From the NCBI GenBank assembly GCA_934646815.1, contig CAKUEW010000006.1, positions 1 through 50,129 of the forward strand: DNA of 50,129 nt, read 5' to 3'. Shown piece after piece: positions 5,999 through 15,093 of the stretch. Numbering within the stretch: position 1 is the stretch's first letter; each line of letters opens with the position of its first letter. Below the pieces are notes generated by a model. It was not told the origin of the DNA and did not search any database. It worked only from the letters and a program-made list of their open reading frames with translations. This DNA is from an uncultured Collinsella sp. (GTDB taxonomy: Bacteria > Actinomycetota > Coriobacteriia > Coriobacteriales > Coriobacteriaceae). The position numbers were made by a program, and so were the translations under genes.

Positions 5999-7210
5999 TT
6001 ACAAATTTTGAAGCAAGTCCAAAATTGTATCTGCGAGCTGGGGTTTTGTTAGCACTGGAAGTTCTTGCGTGCCCGTTGTGCTCACAATCCAGGCCTTGTT
6101 GGTGTCCGTTCCAAAGCCCGAATCAGCGCGCGAGACATCGTTGGCGATAATTGCATCGCAACCCTTGTGGGTCAACTTGCGCTGCGCGTACTCCACGACG
6201 TTATCGGTCTCGGCGGCAAAGCCGATCACGCGGCGCTCGCCCTTCTGGCGCGACAGCTCGGCCAGAATGTCGACGGTCTCGACAAGCTCGATACGATCGA
6301 GGCGCTCGTTGGCCTTTTTGAGCTTGTGATCCGCAGGGGCGGCAGGCGTGTAGTCGGCGACGGCAGCCGCACAAATGGCTGCGTCGGCCGTCTGGAAGGC
6401 GCTCAGCGCCGCCTGGAGCATCTCTGCGGCGGTCTGCACGCGCACGCACTCAATGCCGCGGGGAACATCGAGCGATGTCGGCCCCAGCACGAGTGTGACG
6501 GCAGCGCCGCGGCGTGCGGCCTCCCCCGCCAAGGCGATGCCCATCTTGCCCGACGAACGATTGCCGATAAAGCGCACCGGATCGATCGGCTCATGCGTAG
6601 GCCCGGCCGTGATGACGATGCGCCTGCCCGCCAGATCCTGCGGGACTGGATTGAGCACCTCACAGATAGCCTCGACGATGTCCTCGGGCTCGCTCATGCG
6701 CCCCGTGTCCACGTCGCCGCAGGCGAGGTAACCGCTGCCCGGGCCCACCACATGGACGCCGCGGTCGCGCAGCGTGGCCATATTGGCCTGAGTCGCCGCC
6801 GCTTTCCACATGCCGTTGTTCATAGCCGGTGCGATCACGACCGGTCGCGGCGTGGCGAGCAGCGTCGTGGAAATGAGGTCATCGGCAATGCCGTTGGCCA
6901 TCTTGGCGATGATATTGGCCGTCGCGGGCGCCACGACCACCAGGTCGGGCTCCTGAGCGAGCGAAATGTGGTGGATGGGGTCGGAGGGGTCGTCGAACAG
7001 GCCCACCGCGACCGGCTCGTTGGTGAGCGCGCGGAAGGTGAGCGGACCCACGAACTCCGTGGCATGCTCGCTCATGACGACCTTGACGCGTGCGCCGCGC
7101 TTTTGCAGCAGGCGTACGATATTGCAGGACTTATAGGCGGCAATCCCGCCGGTAATACCCAGCAGGATCGTTATTCCCTCAAGTTGCATTGAATTGTTGG
7201 GTGCCGCCAT
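5999..7210 (-). CDS. coaBC: CoA biosynthesis bifunctional protein CoaBC
   Basis: This enzyme joins cysteine to 4'-phosphopantothenate (CoaB, using CTP) and decarboxylates the product to 4'-phosphopantetheine (CoaC, using FMN). Residues 10-180 are the flavoprotein domain, with GITGGIAAYK, the HHIS catalytic His near 80-81, VAPATANI in the place of PASANT, PAMNNGMW at 128-135, and the substrate-clamp Cys in ACGDVDTGRM. Residues 190-403 are CoaB, with ITAGPTHEPIDPVRFIGNRS, AAVADYTP and KLKK. The length of 403 is usual. It follows the zinc-ribbon coiled-coil gene with a 3-base gap and is the last gene of the long operon. The start at 7210 is served by AAGGAAG; Met8 is an alternative. Confidence 0.95.
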   Translation of the reverse strand: MAAPNNSMQLEGITILLGITGGIAAYKSCNIVRLLQKRGARVKVVMSEHATEFVGPLTFRALTNEPVAVGLFDDPSDPIHHISLAQEPDLVVVAPATANIIAKMANGIADDLISTTLLATPRPVVIAPAMNNGMWKAAATQANMATLRDRGVHVVGPGSGYLACGDVDTGRMSEPEDIVEAICEVLNPVPQDLAGRRIVITAGPTHEPIDPVRFIGNRSSGKMGIALAGEAARRGAAVTLVLGPTSLDVPRGIECVRVQTAAEMLQAALSAFQTADAAICAAAVADYTPAAPADHKLKKANERLDRIELVETVDILAELSRQKGERRVIGFAAETDNVVEYAQRKLTHKGCDAIIANDVSRADSGFGTDTNKAWIVSTTGTQELPVLTKPQLADTILDLLQNL

Positions 7211-7213
7211 CGT

Positions 7214-7933
7214 TTAAGCTTCCTTGCTCGGGAGCACCAGCAGGCGGTGGCAGTACGGGCAGTGCGTGATCTCGCTACCGTCGTGGTTGAGGTCGCTCAT
7301 GGACGACGCCTGCAGCGCGGTGTGGCAGACCGTGGGGATGTTGCCCTGGATGGTCTCGACCGCCAGGCCACGGAACTGCTTAAGCAGACGCTCGTAGTCG
7401 GTGAGTACGTCGGTCGGCAGCGTGGCGGCAAGCGCGGTGCGCTCCTTGGTGGCAGCGTCAATCTGAGCCTGCAGGTCGGCGGCCTTGGCGCGGGCGGCCT
7501 TGGTATCGGCCTTCACGCCCTCCTCGAACTTGGCGATGATGGCCTGCGCGCGAGCCTCGCGGTCGAGTGCCTCCTTGTGGGCGACGACGACGTCCTTGCG
7601 GGTGTGCTCGATCTTGTCCAGGCGCTTGGCCAGGGTGGCGAGCTCGTTCTCCAGGTCCTGCACCTCGCGGTAATCGGAACCGTCGACATGGCGCTTCTTG
7701 GCGGCCTCGATGGCGTTGTTGGTCTGGATCTCGGTGGTGTTGAGGTCGTCGAGCTCAATGTCCAGGTCCTTGCGCTGGGCGTAGAGCTTGGTCATCTCGG
7801 ACTTGAGCTTTACGTAGGTCTTGCGCTTGGAAGCTAGCTCCTTGAGCTCCGGCATATTGGCAAGTTCGCTCTTGTTGCGGGCGAGCTCCAAATCGATCTG
7901 TTGCAGCTTGAGTAGCGTAGCGCCGGCGCTCAT
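7214..7933 (-). CDS. Coiled-coil zinc-ribbon protein (PF02591-like)
   Basis: The 239-residue product has a long coiled-coil hairpin (about 10-180, rich in Lys/Glu/Ala/Leu heptads) and a C-terminal zinc-ribbon-like end with HCPYCHRLLV. This arrangement is typical of the family often encoded beside Nif3-like genes, whose molecular role is unsettled (possibly nucleic-acid or tether functions). The first zinc knuckle is incomplete: only one Cys (TVCHTAL) stands where the family has C-x2-C. The start at 7933 has AAGGAGAG five bases upstream and overlaps the Nif3 stop as ATGA, so translation is probably coupled. Confidence 0.8.
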   Translation of the reverse strand: MSAGATLLKLQQIDLELARNKSELANMPELKELASKRKTYVKLKSEMTKLYAQRKDLDIELDDLNTTEIQTNNAIEAAKKRHVDGSDYREVQDLENELATLAKRLDKIEHTRKDVVVAHKEALDREARAQAIIAKFEEGVKADTKAARAKAADLQAQIDAATKERTALAATLPTDVLTDYERLLKQFRGLAVETIQGNIPTVCHTALQASSMSDLNHDGSEITHCPYCHRLLVLPSKEA

Positions 7934-8739
7934 AAGTTCTCTCCTTTTGTCACAGTCCACCATTGGCAAGGGTTCAGTATTTTAATCGTATGACGGGGGT
8001 CGACCCCGGCGTCACTTACAGAGTTCATCAAGATATCCACGAACGGTTCCTCGGAGCGATCGTGGCCGAGCAAAATTACGGGCAGCCCGCGCAGGGCAAG
8101 GTCCTGCGCCACGTGGTAGCCCGCCTCGCCGGTCACGATGACGTCCGCGCCCGCTGCGATGGCAAGCTCTCCAAAGTCACCGAGGGATCCTCCCAAAATG
8201 GCAACGGTGCGGCACGCGTGCTCGGCTTCGCCCCATACGCGCGGGTCGCTGCCAAAGGCCGTGGAGGCGCGGGCGGCGAGGTCGCGCAGACTGCAGGGGC
8301 CGTTGAGGGTCGCGAGTGCGCCCAAGCCGCAGTCCTCGGGGTCGTTCACATGCTCCAGCGAGCTCATGGGCTCAGCACCCAGCAGCTCACTCAGACAGAC
8401 ACGCGCCTCGTGCGAGCGGTCCAGGTTGGTGTGGAGCGAGATGATGCTCACACCGCAACGGGCTGCCTCGTACAGCGCCGCGCTGCACTGGGGATGTGCG
8501 GAATCTGCCGGGCAAAAGGCCTCGGGAGCCTTGATGTAGATAGGATGATGCGTCAGCAGCACGTTGGCACCGGCCTCCTGGGCGCGGTGCACGTTGGCCT
8601 CGGTAGCATCGAGCGCACAGGCCACGCCGGTAATCTCGGCTGCAGGGTCTCCAACGGACAGGCCTACGTGGTCCCAGCCTTCGGCATCCGCCTTGGGATA
8701 GCGCGCCAGCAGCGCACGTTCAAGCTCGGCGACAATCAT
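7930..8739 (-). CDS. Nif3-like dinuclear metal-binding protein
   Basis: Members of this family (YbgI/YqfO; also labelled GTP cyclohydrolase I type 2) form toroidal hexamers with two metal ions per subunit; the physiological role is unclear. Visible marks are WDHVGLSVGD at 22-31, the metal-binding LLTHHP at 61-66, TNLDRSHEA, and near the C-terminus VIVTGEAGYHVAQDLA and LLGHDRSEEPFV with His and Glu ligands. The length of 269 fits the short form without a PII-like insert. It overlaps the cysteine desulfurase stop by 4 bp and the coiled-coil gene start by 3 bp. Confidence 0.9.
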   Translation of the reverse strand: MIVAELERALLARYPKADAEGWDHVGLSVGDPAAEITGVACALDATEANVHRAQEAGANVLLTHHPIYIKAPEAFCPADSAHPQCSAALYEAARCGVSIISLHTNLDRSHEARVCLSELLGAEPMSSLEHVNDPEDCGLGALATLNGPCSLRDLAARASTAFGSDPRVWGEAEHACRTVAILGGSLGDFGELAIAAGADVIVTGEAGYHVAQDLALRGLPVILLGHDRSEEPFVDILMNSVSDAGVDPRHTIKILNPCQWWTVTKGENL

Positions 8740-9914
8740 GCGGCGCCTACGATCGAGAGCAACACCTGGGCAAATTCATCAAGGTCGGCAGGGTTCACGC
8801 GGTCATCAAACGAGACGCGCAGCGCACCCAGCGCCTGCTCGCGGCCGATACCCATGGCGCTGAGCACGTGGCTCGGATCCATGCTGCCGCTTGAGCAGGC
8901 AGATCCGGCGGAAACCTCAAAGCCGGCGGCGTCGAGCTTGATGATGAGTTCCTCGGAGTCCATGCCGTCAATGTAGATCGACACCATGCCGGGCAAACGG
9001 TCGGCCTGCGCATAGTCACCCATGGTTGCGTGAATACGCGGATGTGCGGTAAGCGTGGCGTAGAGCTTGTCGGACAGGGCCTGCAGCGTCGCGCGCTCCT
9101 GGGCCACGTTGGGGGCCAGCGCAGACGCGGCGGCGGCAAAGGCCAGCTGCGTGCGCAGGTCCTGCGTGCCAGCACGACGTCCGGCCTCCTGTCCGCCGCC
9201 AAAGATGCGCGGGCGCAGCGGCGTGCGGCTCTTAAGGTAGAGCGCGCCAGAGGCCACGGGGCCGCCGATCTTGTGAGCGGCAACGGTCATGGCGTCAACG
9301 CCTAGCTCGGTGACATCGAGCGGAATATGCAGGTAGCCCTGGATGGCATCGGTGTGGAACAGGGCGCCGGCAGCATGTGCGGCGGCTGCTAGTTCGCGGA
9401 TGGGCTGCACCACGCCGGTCTCGTTGTTAGCGACCATAATGCTCACGAGCGCCACGTCGTCGCCTAGCAAGTCGCTTAGCGCGGCAGGCTCGATATAGCC
9501 CGCACGGCAGGGCTGCACCAGGTCGACGGTAAAGCCGGCGGCACGCAGCAGCGGCAGGTTATCCAGGATCGAATCGTGCTCAATGGCTGAAACGATCACG
9601 CGGTCGCGCTTGCGATCTCGCTGACGGGCGCCCTCGGCAAGACCAAGGAGTGCCAGCTGGTTGGCCTCGGTACCGCCGTTGGTCAGAACGATCTCGGACG
9701 GGCGGACGCGCGCGCCAAAGCTGCGGGCGATCTCGCGACGGGCGATTTCCAGACGAGCGGCAGCCTTGCGGCCGAGCGAGTGCAGCGAGTTGGGGTTGAT
9801 GCCGGCAAGCTCGCTTTCGTCGTATTCGCGCTGCGCAAGGCGCGCCTCGGCGCGCATGGGCGTCGAGGCGGCATAGTCAAGATTCACGGGTATGCGGTTT
9901 TGACCTGCGGTCAT
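8736..9914 (-). CDS. Cysteine desulfurase (NifS/IscS family)
   Basis: A PLP enzyme that takes sulfur from cysteine, forming an enzyme persulfide for Fe-S clusters or tRNA thiolation. It shows LDYAASTPM at the start, TNGGTEANQLAL for cofactor binding, HDSILDN, AAHKIGGP with the PLP lysine near residue 215, and AGSACSSGSMDPSHVL with the active-site Cys near residue 338, followed by ALRVSF. The length of 392 is typical. No IscU or SufU scaffold is adjacent; the neighbours are rpe and nif3. A tRNA-sulfur role is therefore as likely as a dedicated Fe-S role. Its AGGAGG site overlaps the end of rpe. Confidence 0.92.
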   Translation of the reverse strand: MTAGQNRIPVNLDYAASTPMRAEARLAQREYDESELAGINPNSLHSLGRKAAARLEIARREIARSFGARVRPSEIVLTNGGTEANQLALLGLAEGARQRDRKRDRVIVSAIEHDSILDNLPLLRAAGFTVDLVQPCRAGYIEPAALSDLLGDDVALVSIMVANNETGVVQPIRELAAAAHAAGALFHTDAIQGYLHIPLDVTELGVDAMTVAAHKIGGPVASGALYLKSRTPLRPRIFGGGQEAGRRAGTQDLRTQLAFAAAASALAPNVAQERATLQALSDKLYATLTAHPRIHATMGDYAQADRLPGMVSIYIDGMDSEELIIKLDAAGFEVSAGSACSSGSMDPSHVLSAMGIGREQALGALRVSFDDRVNPADLDEFAQVLLSIVGAA

Positions 9915-9920
9915 AAGGGT

Positions 9921-10592
9921 TTATGCCTCCTGTGCAGCCTCGTTGCCCAGCTTCTGCAGCAGCGCAACCTCGGCAGCGGGATCTTCGGACTTAAATACGG
10001 CGGAGCCGGCCACGAGCACGTCGGCGCCAGCCTTGACGACCTCGGCGATGTTCTTGGAAGAGATGCCACCGTCGACCTCGATCAGGGGTGACACGTCGTG
10101 GCGCTCGCACATGGCCTTGAGCTCGTGCAGTTTGGTGATGGTGCCCGGGATAAAGCTCTGGCCGCCAAAGCCGGGGTTCACGCTCATCAGCAACACCATG
10201 TCCACGACCTCGATAATGCTCTCGAGCACGCAGACGGGGGTGGCGGGGTTGAGCACCACTCCGGCCTTGACGCCGCGCTGCTGCAGATGGGTGAGCGTGC
10301 GGTGCAGGTGCGTGGAGGCCTCGTAATGCACGGTGATCATGTCGGCACCGGCGTCGGCGTACCAATCGACCGTCTCGTCGGGGTTCGACACCATCAGGTG
10401 CGCGTCGACCGGCACATCGGTGGAGCGCTTGATGGCCTTAAGGATGTCGACGCCAAAGGTGAGGTTGCCGGTAAAGTGGCCGTCCATAACGTCGAAGTGC
10501 ACGTAGTCGGCACCGGCGATCTTGTCGAGCTCGCCCTTGAGGTTGGCCATATCGGCCGAAAGGACGGACGGAGCGATTTTGATGGAACCCAT
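9921..10592 (-). CDS. rpe: Ribulose-phosphate 3-epimerase
   Basis: Interconverts ribulose 5-phosphate and xylulose 5-phosphate in the pentose phosphate pathway. It is a TIM barrel of 223 residues with the family blocks APSVLSADMANL, HFDVMDGHF (metal ligands His32 and Asp34), DAHLMVSNP, SVNPGFGGQSFI and EVDGGIS. AGAAAGG lies eight bases before the ATG. It lies 18 bases after gpsA within the operon. Confidence 0.95.
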   Translation of the reverse strand: MGSIKIAPSVLSADMANLKGELDKIAGADYVHFDVMDGHFTGNLTFGVDILKAIKRSTDVPVDAHLMVSNPDETVDWYADAGADMITVHYEASTHLHRTLTHLQQRGVKAGVVLNPATPVCVLESIIEVVDMVLLMSVNPGFGGQSFIPGTITKLHELKAMCERHDVSPLIEVDGGISSKNIAEVVKAGADVLVAGSAVFKSEDPAAEVALLQKLGNEAAQEA

Positions 10593-10610
10593 GGTAGAAG
10601 CCTTTCTGCG

Positions 10611-11618
10611 CTAGTCGGTGAGTCCGTAGAACTCTTGCGAGGGGACGCGGTCGGTAAGAATCTCGAGCGCCCTATCCAAAGTAACACCGTTGTAGAGCGT
10701 TTGCTCCACGGCAAAGGTGAGCGGAATGTCTACGCCCAGTGAACGGGCAAGTTCGCTGACGCTGCGGGCCGCGACGGCGCCCTCGACCACCATATGCGTG
10801 CGCTCCTGGTACTCGTCGAGCGACACACCGTGGGCGAACTCGTAGCCAAAGGTGCGGTTACGCGAATGCTCCGAGGTGCAGGTGGCAATGAGGTCGCCCA
10901 TGCCGGCGAGGCCCATGCAGGTCATGGCCTGACCGCCGCGGGCATGTACCAGGCGGCTGATCTCGGCCAGGCCGCGGGTCATGATGAGGGCGAGCGTATT
11001 GTCGCCAGCGCCCGAGCCGGCGGAGATGCCGCACACGATGGCGATGACGTTCTTCATGGCGCCGCAGACCTCGACACCCGTCATGTCCTGCGACAGGTAG
11101 ATGCGGAAGGCCGTGGACAGGAGCAGCTCCTTAAAGGTCTCCCCCACCTGCTGGTCTTCGCTGGCGATGACGGCGGCCGAAAGCCCGCCGCGGCAGATCT
11201 CCTCGGCATGGTTGGGGCCCGAAAGCGCCGCCACGCGCGACTCGTTGCCAATCTCGCTGGCGATGACCTCGCTCATAAGCAGGCCGGACTCGGGCTCGAT
11301 GCCCTTGGTGAGGCACAGAACCGGTGCCTCGTCCGCGATAAAGGGCGCCGCCTGGTGGCAAACGCTACGCAGATGCGTGGAGGGCACGGCAAAGATGATG
11401 GCCTCGGCACCCTCGAGCGCGTGGGCCAGGTTCGTCGTGGCGACAACGTTTTCAGGCAGCTCGTAGTCCACCAGATAGCGCGGGTTACGGTGTTCGGCGT
11501 TGATGCCGGCAGCCGTCTGCTCGCTATGGGCCCACATGGTCACGTGCTCGGCTCGCGCGGCGGCAAGGCCGGCGACGGCGGTTCCCCAGGAACCGGAGCC
11601 AATCAGCGCAACATTCAT
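10611..11618 (-). CDS. gpsA: Glycerol-3-phosphate dehydrogenase [NAD(P)+]
   Basis: Reduces dihydroxyacetone phosphate to sn-glycerol 3-phosphate, the backbone for phospholipids. The N-terminal Rossmann fold starts NVALIGSGSWGTA (dinucleotide loop at 7-12). Other family blocks are FAVPSTHLR, CLTKGIE, LSGPNHAEEI, GAMKNVIAI and GLAGMGDLIATC with SRNRTFG. The length of 335 is standard. It follows plsY by nine bases, so the enzymes that make glycerol phosphate and acylate it are made together. Confidence 0.95.
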   Translation of the reverse strand: MNVALIGSGSWGTAVAGLAAARAEHVTMWAHSEQTAAGINAEHRNPRYLVDYELPENVVATTNLAHALEGAEAIIFAVPSTHLRSVCHQAAPFIADEAPVLCLTKGIEPESGLLMSEVIASEIGNESRVAALSGPNHAEEICRGGLSAAVIASEDQQVGETFKELLLSTAFRIYLSQDMTGVEVCGAMKNVIAIVCGISAGSGAGDNTLALIMTRGLAEISRLVHARGGQAMTCMGLAGMGDLIATCTSEHSRNRTFGYEFAHGVSLDEYQERTHMVVEGAVAARSVSELARSLGVDIPLTFAVEQTLYNGVTLDRALEILTDRVPSQEFYGLTD

Positions 11619-11627
11619 GACTCTCTC

Positions 11628-12311
11628 CTACTTATCGTCGGGCTCGGTGACGCGCTTGGTAAACGAGAGCTTGGACTCCTTACCGGCCATGAGCTTTTGG
11701 ATATTCGAGCGATGGGCCCACACAACAGTGATGCCGATCATCGCCATGCAAAACTTGAGGCCCAGGCTGCCGTACGGAAAGACCGCGCAGACGGCGATGG
11801 GAAGGCCGATGGCGGCGACGAGCGAGCCGACCGACACATACTTGGTGATGGCGACGGCCACGATAAACATGCCCAGCAGCGACAGACCAATGGGCCAGTA
11901 CCAGGCAAGAATCACGCCCAGGCCCACGGCGATACCCTTGCCGCCGTGGAAGTTGAGGTAGGGCGAGAAGATGTGGCCCCACACGGCCGCCAGGCAGATG
12001 GCGCCGAGCATCCAGTCGCCGGCCGCGCCGGGAGCCATGATGCTCACGGGGAAGCCATAGCCCACGCTCGCGATGAGCGGGCGCGCGATGATCACGCAGA
12101 TAGCGCCCTTAAGGCAATCGCACAGCAGCGTGAGTGCGGCCACCTTGGGGCCGGCCACGCGCAGCGCGTTGGTGGTGCCGATGTTGCCGGAGCCCGCCTT
12201 GCGAATGTCCGTGTGGTTGAACACGCGGCCCAGGATCAGGCCAAACGGAATCGCTCCGATAAAGAACGAGACCACGGCGCAGATGGCGGTCAGCAGAATC
12301 GGATTAAGCAT
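11628..12311 (-). CDS. plsY: Acyl-phosphate:glycerol-3-phosphate acyltransferase PlsY
   Basis: The membrane enzyme transfers an acyl group from acyl phosphate to sn-glycerol 3-phosphate, giving lysophosphatidic acid. The 227 residues include about six to seven hydrophobic segments. Three conserved loops are visible: SGNIGTTNALRV, FHGGKGIAVGLG and HRSNIQKLMAGKE. The ATG at 12311 overlaps the end of der by eight bases. A longer upstream frame is only the shadow of der. PlsC lies upstream in the same operon. Confidence 0.95.
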   Translation of the reverse strand: MLNPILLTAICAVVSFFIGAIPFGLILGRVFNHTDIRKAGSGNIGTTNALRVAGPKVAALTLLCDCLKGAICVIIARPLIASVGYGFPVSIMAPGAAGDWMLGAICLAAVWGHIFSPYLNFHGGKGIAVGLGVILAWYWPIGLSLLGMFIVAVAITKYVSVGSLVAAIGLPIAVCAVFPYGSLGLKFCMAMIGITVVWAHRSNIQKLMAGKESKLSFTKRVTEPDDK

Positions 12312-13638
12312 CCTTTTGCTCCTTCTTCCTAAAGAAGAGTCGAATGGGCGTACCGGCAAAGTCGAAGGTCGAGCGCATGCGGTTCTCCACGTAGCGCTGG
12401 TAGGTGTCGTTGACCAGATCGCTGTGGTTGACAAAGAACGTGAACGTCGGCGGGTTGACGCCCGTCTGGGTCACGTAGTGCATGCGCAGGCGGCGCTTGC
12501 CGTCCACCACGGTGTGGCCGAACTCGCGCAGGTCGGTGAGGAACGTGTTGAGGCGCGAGGTGGTGATCTTTTGCGAACGCGTCTTCTCGGCGGCGTCGAC
12601 CATGGCCCAGATCTTTTCGATGCTGCGGCCGGTCAGGGCAGAGATGCGCAGGTACTGGGCCCAAGGAGCCATGACGCCCAAGCGGCGGTCGACGGTCTCC
12701 ATGCAGGCCTCGCGCTTGCGGTCGTCGTCGAGCAGGTCCCACTTGTTGAGCAGCACCACGATGGCGCAGCCGCGCTCGATGGCAAGGCCCATGACCTTCT
12801 GGTCCTGCTCGGTGACGCCCACGGAGGCATCGACGACGAGTAGCGCCACGTCCGCGCGGTCGATGGCGCGCAGGCCGCGGACCATGGAGTAGTACTCGAT
12901 GTTTTCGTAGACGGTGCTCTTCTTGCGAATGCCCGCGGTGTCGACCATGCGGTAGTGCTTACCGTTGCGCTCGACGACGGTGTCGATGGCGTCACGCGTG
13001 GTGCCGGCGATGTTGGACACGATGGAGCGGTCGGCACCCAGGATACGGTTGAACAGCGAGGACTTGCCGGCGTTGGGTCGGCCGATGATGGCGACGTTCA
13101 GCGCGTCGGGGAACTCGTCGGCGACCTCGTCCTCCTCCTCGGGGAGCAGGGCCACGATGTCGTCGAGCAGGTCGCCCGTACCATGGCCGTGCAGGGCCGA
13201 GAGCGGCGTGGGCTCGCCGATGCCGAGCGAATAGAACTCCCAGATGTTGTCGTTCTCGCGATCGGGGTTGTCGAGCTTGTTCACCAGCAGAAAGACCGGC
13301 TTATCGGAGCGCTTGAGCATGCGGGCGACCGACTCGTCCTCCTCGGTGACGCCGGTGCGGCCGTCGACCACAAACAGGATGACCGCGGCTTCCTCGGCGG
13401 CGGCGAGCGCCTGGTCGCGGATGGACGTGGCAAAGACGTCGTCGCTCTTGAGCGGCTCGATGCCGCCCGTGTCGACGATGGTGAACTCGCGGCCGTTCCA
13501 ATCGGCCGTGTGATACGAGCGGTCGCGCGTGACACCACGGGACTCGTGGACGATGGCGTCCGAGGTCTGGGCCAGGCGGTTAACGAGCGTGGACTTGCCC
13601 ACGTTGGGGCGTCCGACGACGGCGACGATAGGTTTCAT
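12304..13638 (-). CDS. der: Ribosome-assembly GTPase Der (EngA)
   Basis: An essential GTPase with two G domains that acts in 50S subunit maturation. The first P-loop is GRPNVGKST (9-17) with DTGG and NKLD; the second is GRPNAGKSS (about 184-192) with DTAG and NKWD. The last 100 residues form the KH-like domain, and the C-terminus is the usual basic KKEQK. The length of 444 is typical. AAAGGAGAG precedes the ATG. Confidence 0.96.
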   Translation of the reverse strand: MKPIVAVVGRPNVGKSTLVNRLAQTSDAIVHESRGVTRDRSYHTADWNGREFTIVDTGGIEPLKSDDVFATSIRDQALAAAEEAAVILFVVDGRTGVTEEDESVARMLKRSDKPVFLLVNKLDNPDRENDNIWEFYSLGIGEPTPLSALHGHGTGDLLDDIVALLPEEEDEVADEFPDALNVAIIGRPNAGKSSLFNRILGADRSIVSNIAGTTRDAIDTVVERNGKHYRMVDTAGIRKKSTVYENIEYYSMVRGLRAIDRADVALLVVDASVGVTEQDQKVMGLAIERGCAIVVLLNKWDLLDDDRKREACMETVDRRLGVMAPWAQYLRISALTGRSIEKIWAMVDAAEKTRSQKITTSRLNTFLTDLREFGHTVVDGKRRLRMHYVTQTGVNPPTFTFFVNHSDLVNDTYQRYVENRMRSTFDFAGTPIRLFFRKKEQKDA

Positions 13639-13648
13639 CTGCTCTCCT

Positions 13649-15091
13649 TTAATGGGTAGGGTCAGCGGAATTAGTAGAGTCGGCAGGCGTTATGCCAAGG
13701 ATGCGCTCCAGGGTATCGAGCAACTCATGCGGCATGGTCGACACCACATGAACCTCGGCGCCGCGACTGTTAAGGCTTGCGAGTAAATCGTCACGATGAT
13801 ACTCGTCAAGCGTCATGCCGTCAGCGTTGAACATGAGCTTAGGCACAAAGAGCATAACCCCCGACAGGTCTTGCGGCAGCTGCTCCAGGATATCGCTCGC
13901 GACAATGAGGCCGGTCACGTCCACGTTGCCGCCAAAGTAGCGGTTCTTGATGGCCGTGACGGTGCCGGCAAGGCCCTGCGGCGACTCCACGAAGCGTGCC
14001 ACGGTGTCGCGCGCGCTGGCGCCCGAGAGGCACAGCAGGCGCTGGCCGCGTGTGACGATGGCCTCGCGAACGCGAGCCAGGCGCTCGGCATCGGCGGCAA
14101 GCACGTCGTCGGTCTCGTCCAGATACGAACGGATCATGCCGATGCCGTCGTAGTACTGCGGGTAGCCGTCGTAGAAATCGGCCTCGGGCGGCTCGATGCC
14201 GGCGTCCAGGTAGAACTCGTCGCTCATCTGGAAGGTGTGGCGGCCAAAGCGCTCGTAGGCACGGTCCTGGTAGGGCCGGATCATGGCGATGGTCTCGCGC
14301 GCGAGCTCGGGCTTGTCGCTGTAGGACCAGCTAAAGCGGTTCTGGTGCTTGGTAAAGCCGAGCGGCACGATGCCTAGGCTCGTGATCTGCTCGTGCTCCT
14401 CGCAATAGCGCAGGGTCTTTTCCAACTCCTCGCCGTCGTTCATGCCGGGGCACAATACGATCTGCGCGTGGATCTCGATGCCGGCGGCCATGATGGCCTC
14501 GAGCACGTCCATGCCGCGCTGGGCGTTGCGGCCCATCATGCGGCGGCGGACATCGGGGCTCACGGCGTGGACCGACACGTTCATGGGGCTCATGTTGCGG
14601 TCGATGACGTTTTGCACGTCCTCGTCGGTGAGGTTTGTGAGCGTGACAAAGTTGCCCTGCAAAAAGCTTAGGCGGTAGTCGTCGTCGCGGATATAGAGCG
14701 TAGAGCGGCCGCCTTTGGGCAGCATCGTCATAAAGCAGAACACGCAGGCGTTGACGCAGGTACGCATGCCGTCGAAGATGGGCCCGTCGAACTCCAGGCC
14801 CCAGTCCTCGCCGGGAAAGCGGTCGAGCTCCACCGGGGTGACGGTATTGTCGCTCGGGTCGAAAATCTCAAGCTCGACGGTGTCGTCGTCGGCCTCCCAA
14901 AGCCACACGATCATGTCGGTGAGCTGCTCGCCGTTGACCGTGAGCACGCGCATGCCCGGCTCGATGCCCACATCCCATGCGGGCGATTCGGGACGCACGT
15001 TCTTAACGAGCGCGCCCTCACCCGGCTCGGGGTCGCGGCTTCGCCCGTAATCGGCCACCTCGGCGGCGTATGCGGGTACGGTCTGGTCCAT
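13649..15091 (-). CDS. DUF512 radical-SAM-like Fe-S protein
   Basis: The 480-residue product has an N-terminal PDZ-like part (about 25-95, with VRPESPAWDVGIEPGMRV). Next is a cluster motif at Cys112, Cys116 and Cys119 (CVNACVFC, a CX3CX2C spacing as in radical-SAM enzymes), then a NifB/MoaA-like barrel and a C-terminal DUF512 domain. The family commonly lies beside der in many bacteria; its reaction is unknown. The start at 15091 lies two bases after the ispH stop. A longer open frame upstream is the antisense-free shadow of ispH in another frame, so it is not used. Confidence 0.88.
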   Translation of the reverse strand: MDQTVPAYAAEVADYGRSRDPEPGEGALVKNVRPESPAWDVGIEPGMRVLTVNGEQLTDMIVWLWEADDDTVELEIFDPSDNTVTPVELDRFPGEDWGLEFDGPIFDGMRTCVNACVFCFMTMLPKGGRSTLYIRDDDYRLSFLQGNFVTLTNLTDEDVQNVIDRNMSPMNVSVHAVSPDVRRRMMGRNAQRGMDVLEAIMAAGIEIHAQIVLCPGMNDGEELEKTLRYCEEHEQITSLGIVPLGFTKHQNRFSWSYSDKPELARETIAMIRPYQDRAYERFGRHTFQMSDEFYLDAGIEPPEADFYDGYPQYYDGIGMIRSYLDETDDVLAADAERLARVREAIVTRGQRLLCLSGASARDTVARFVESPQGLAGTVTAIKNRYFGGNVDVTGLIVASDILEQLPQDLSGVMLFVPKLMFNADGMTLDEYHRDDLLASLNSRGAEVHVVSTMPHELLDTLERILGITPADSTNSADPTH

Positions 15092-15093
15092 GA

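Noticed and set aside
10794..12332. 512-codon plus-strand frame opposite gpsA and plsY
   Set aside because: It is antisense to two clear enzyme genes, has His/Gly/Arg-rich composition typical of GC-rich shadows, and no matching family.
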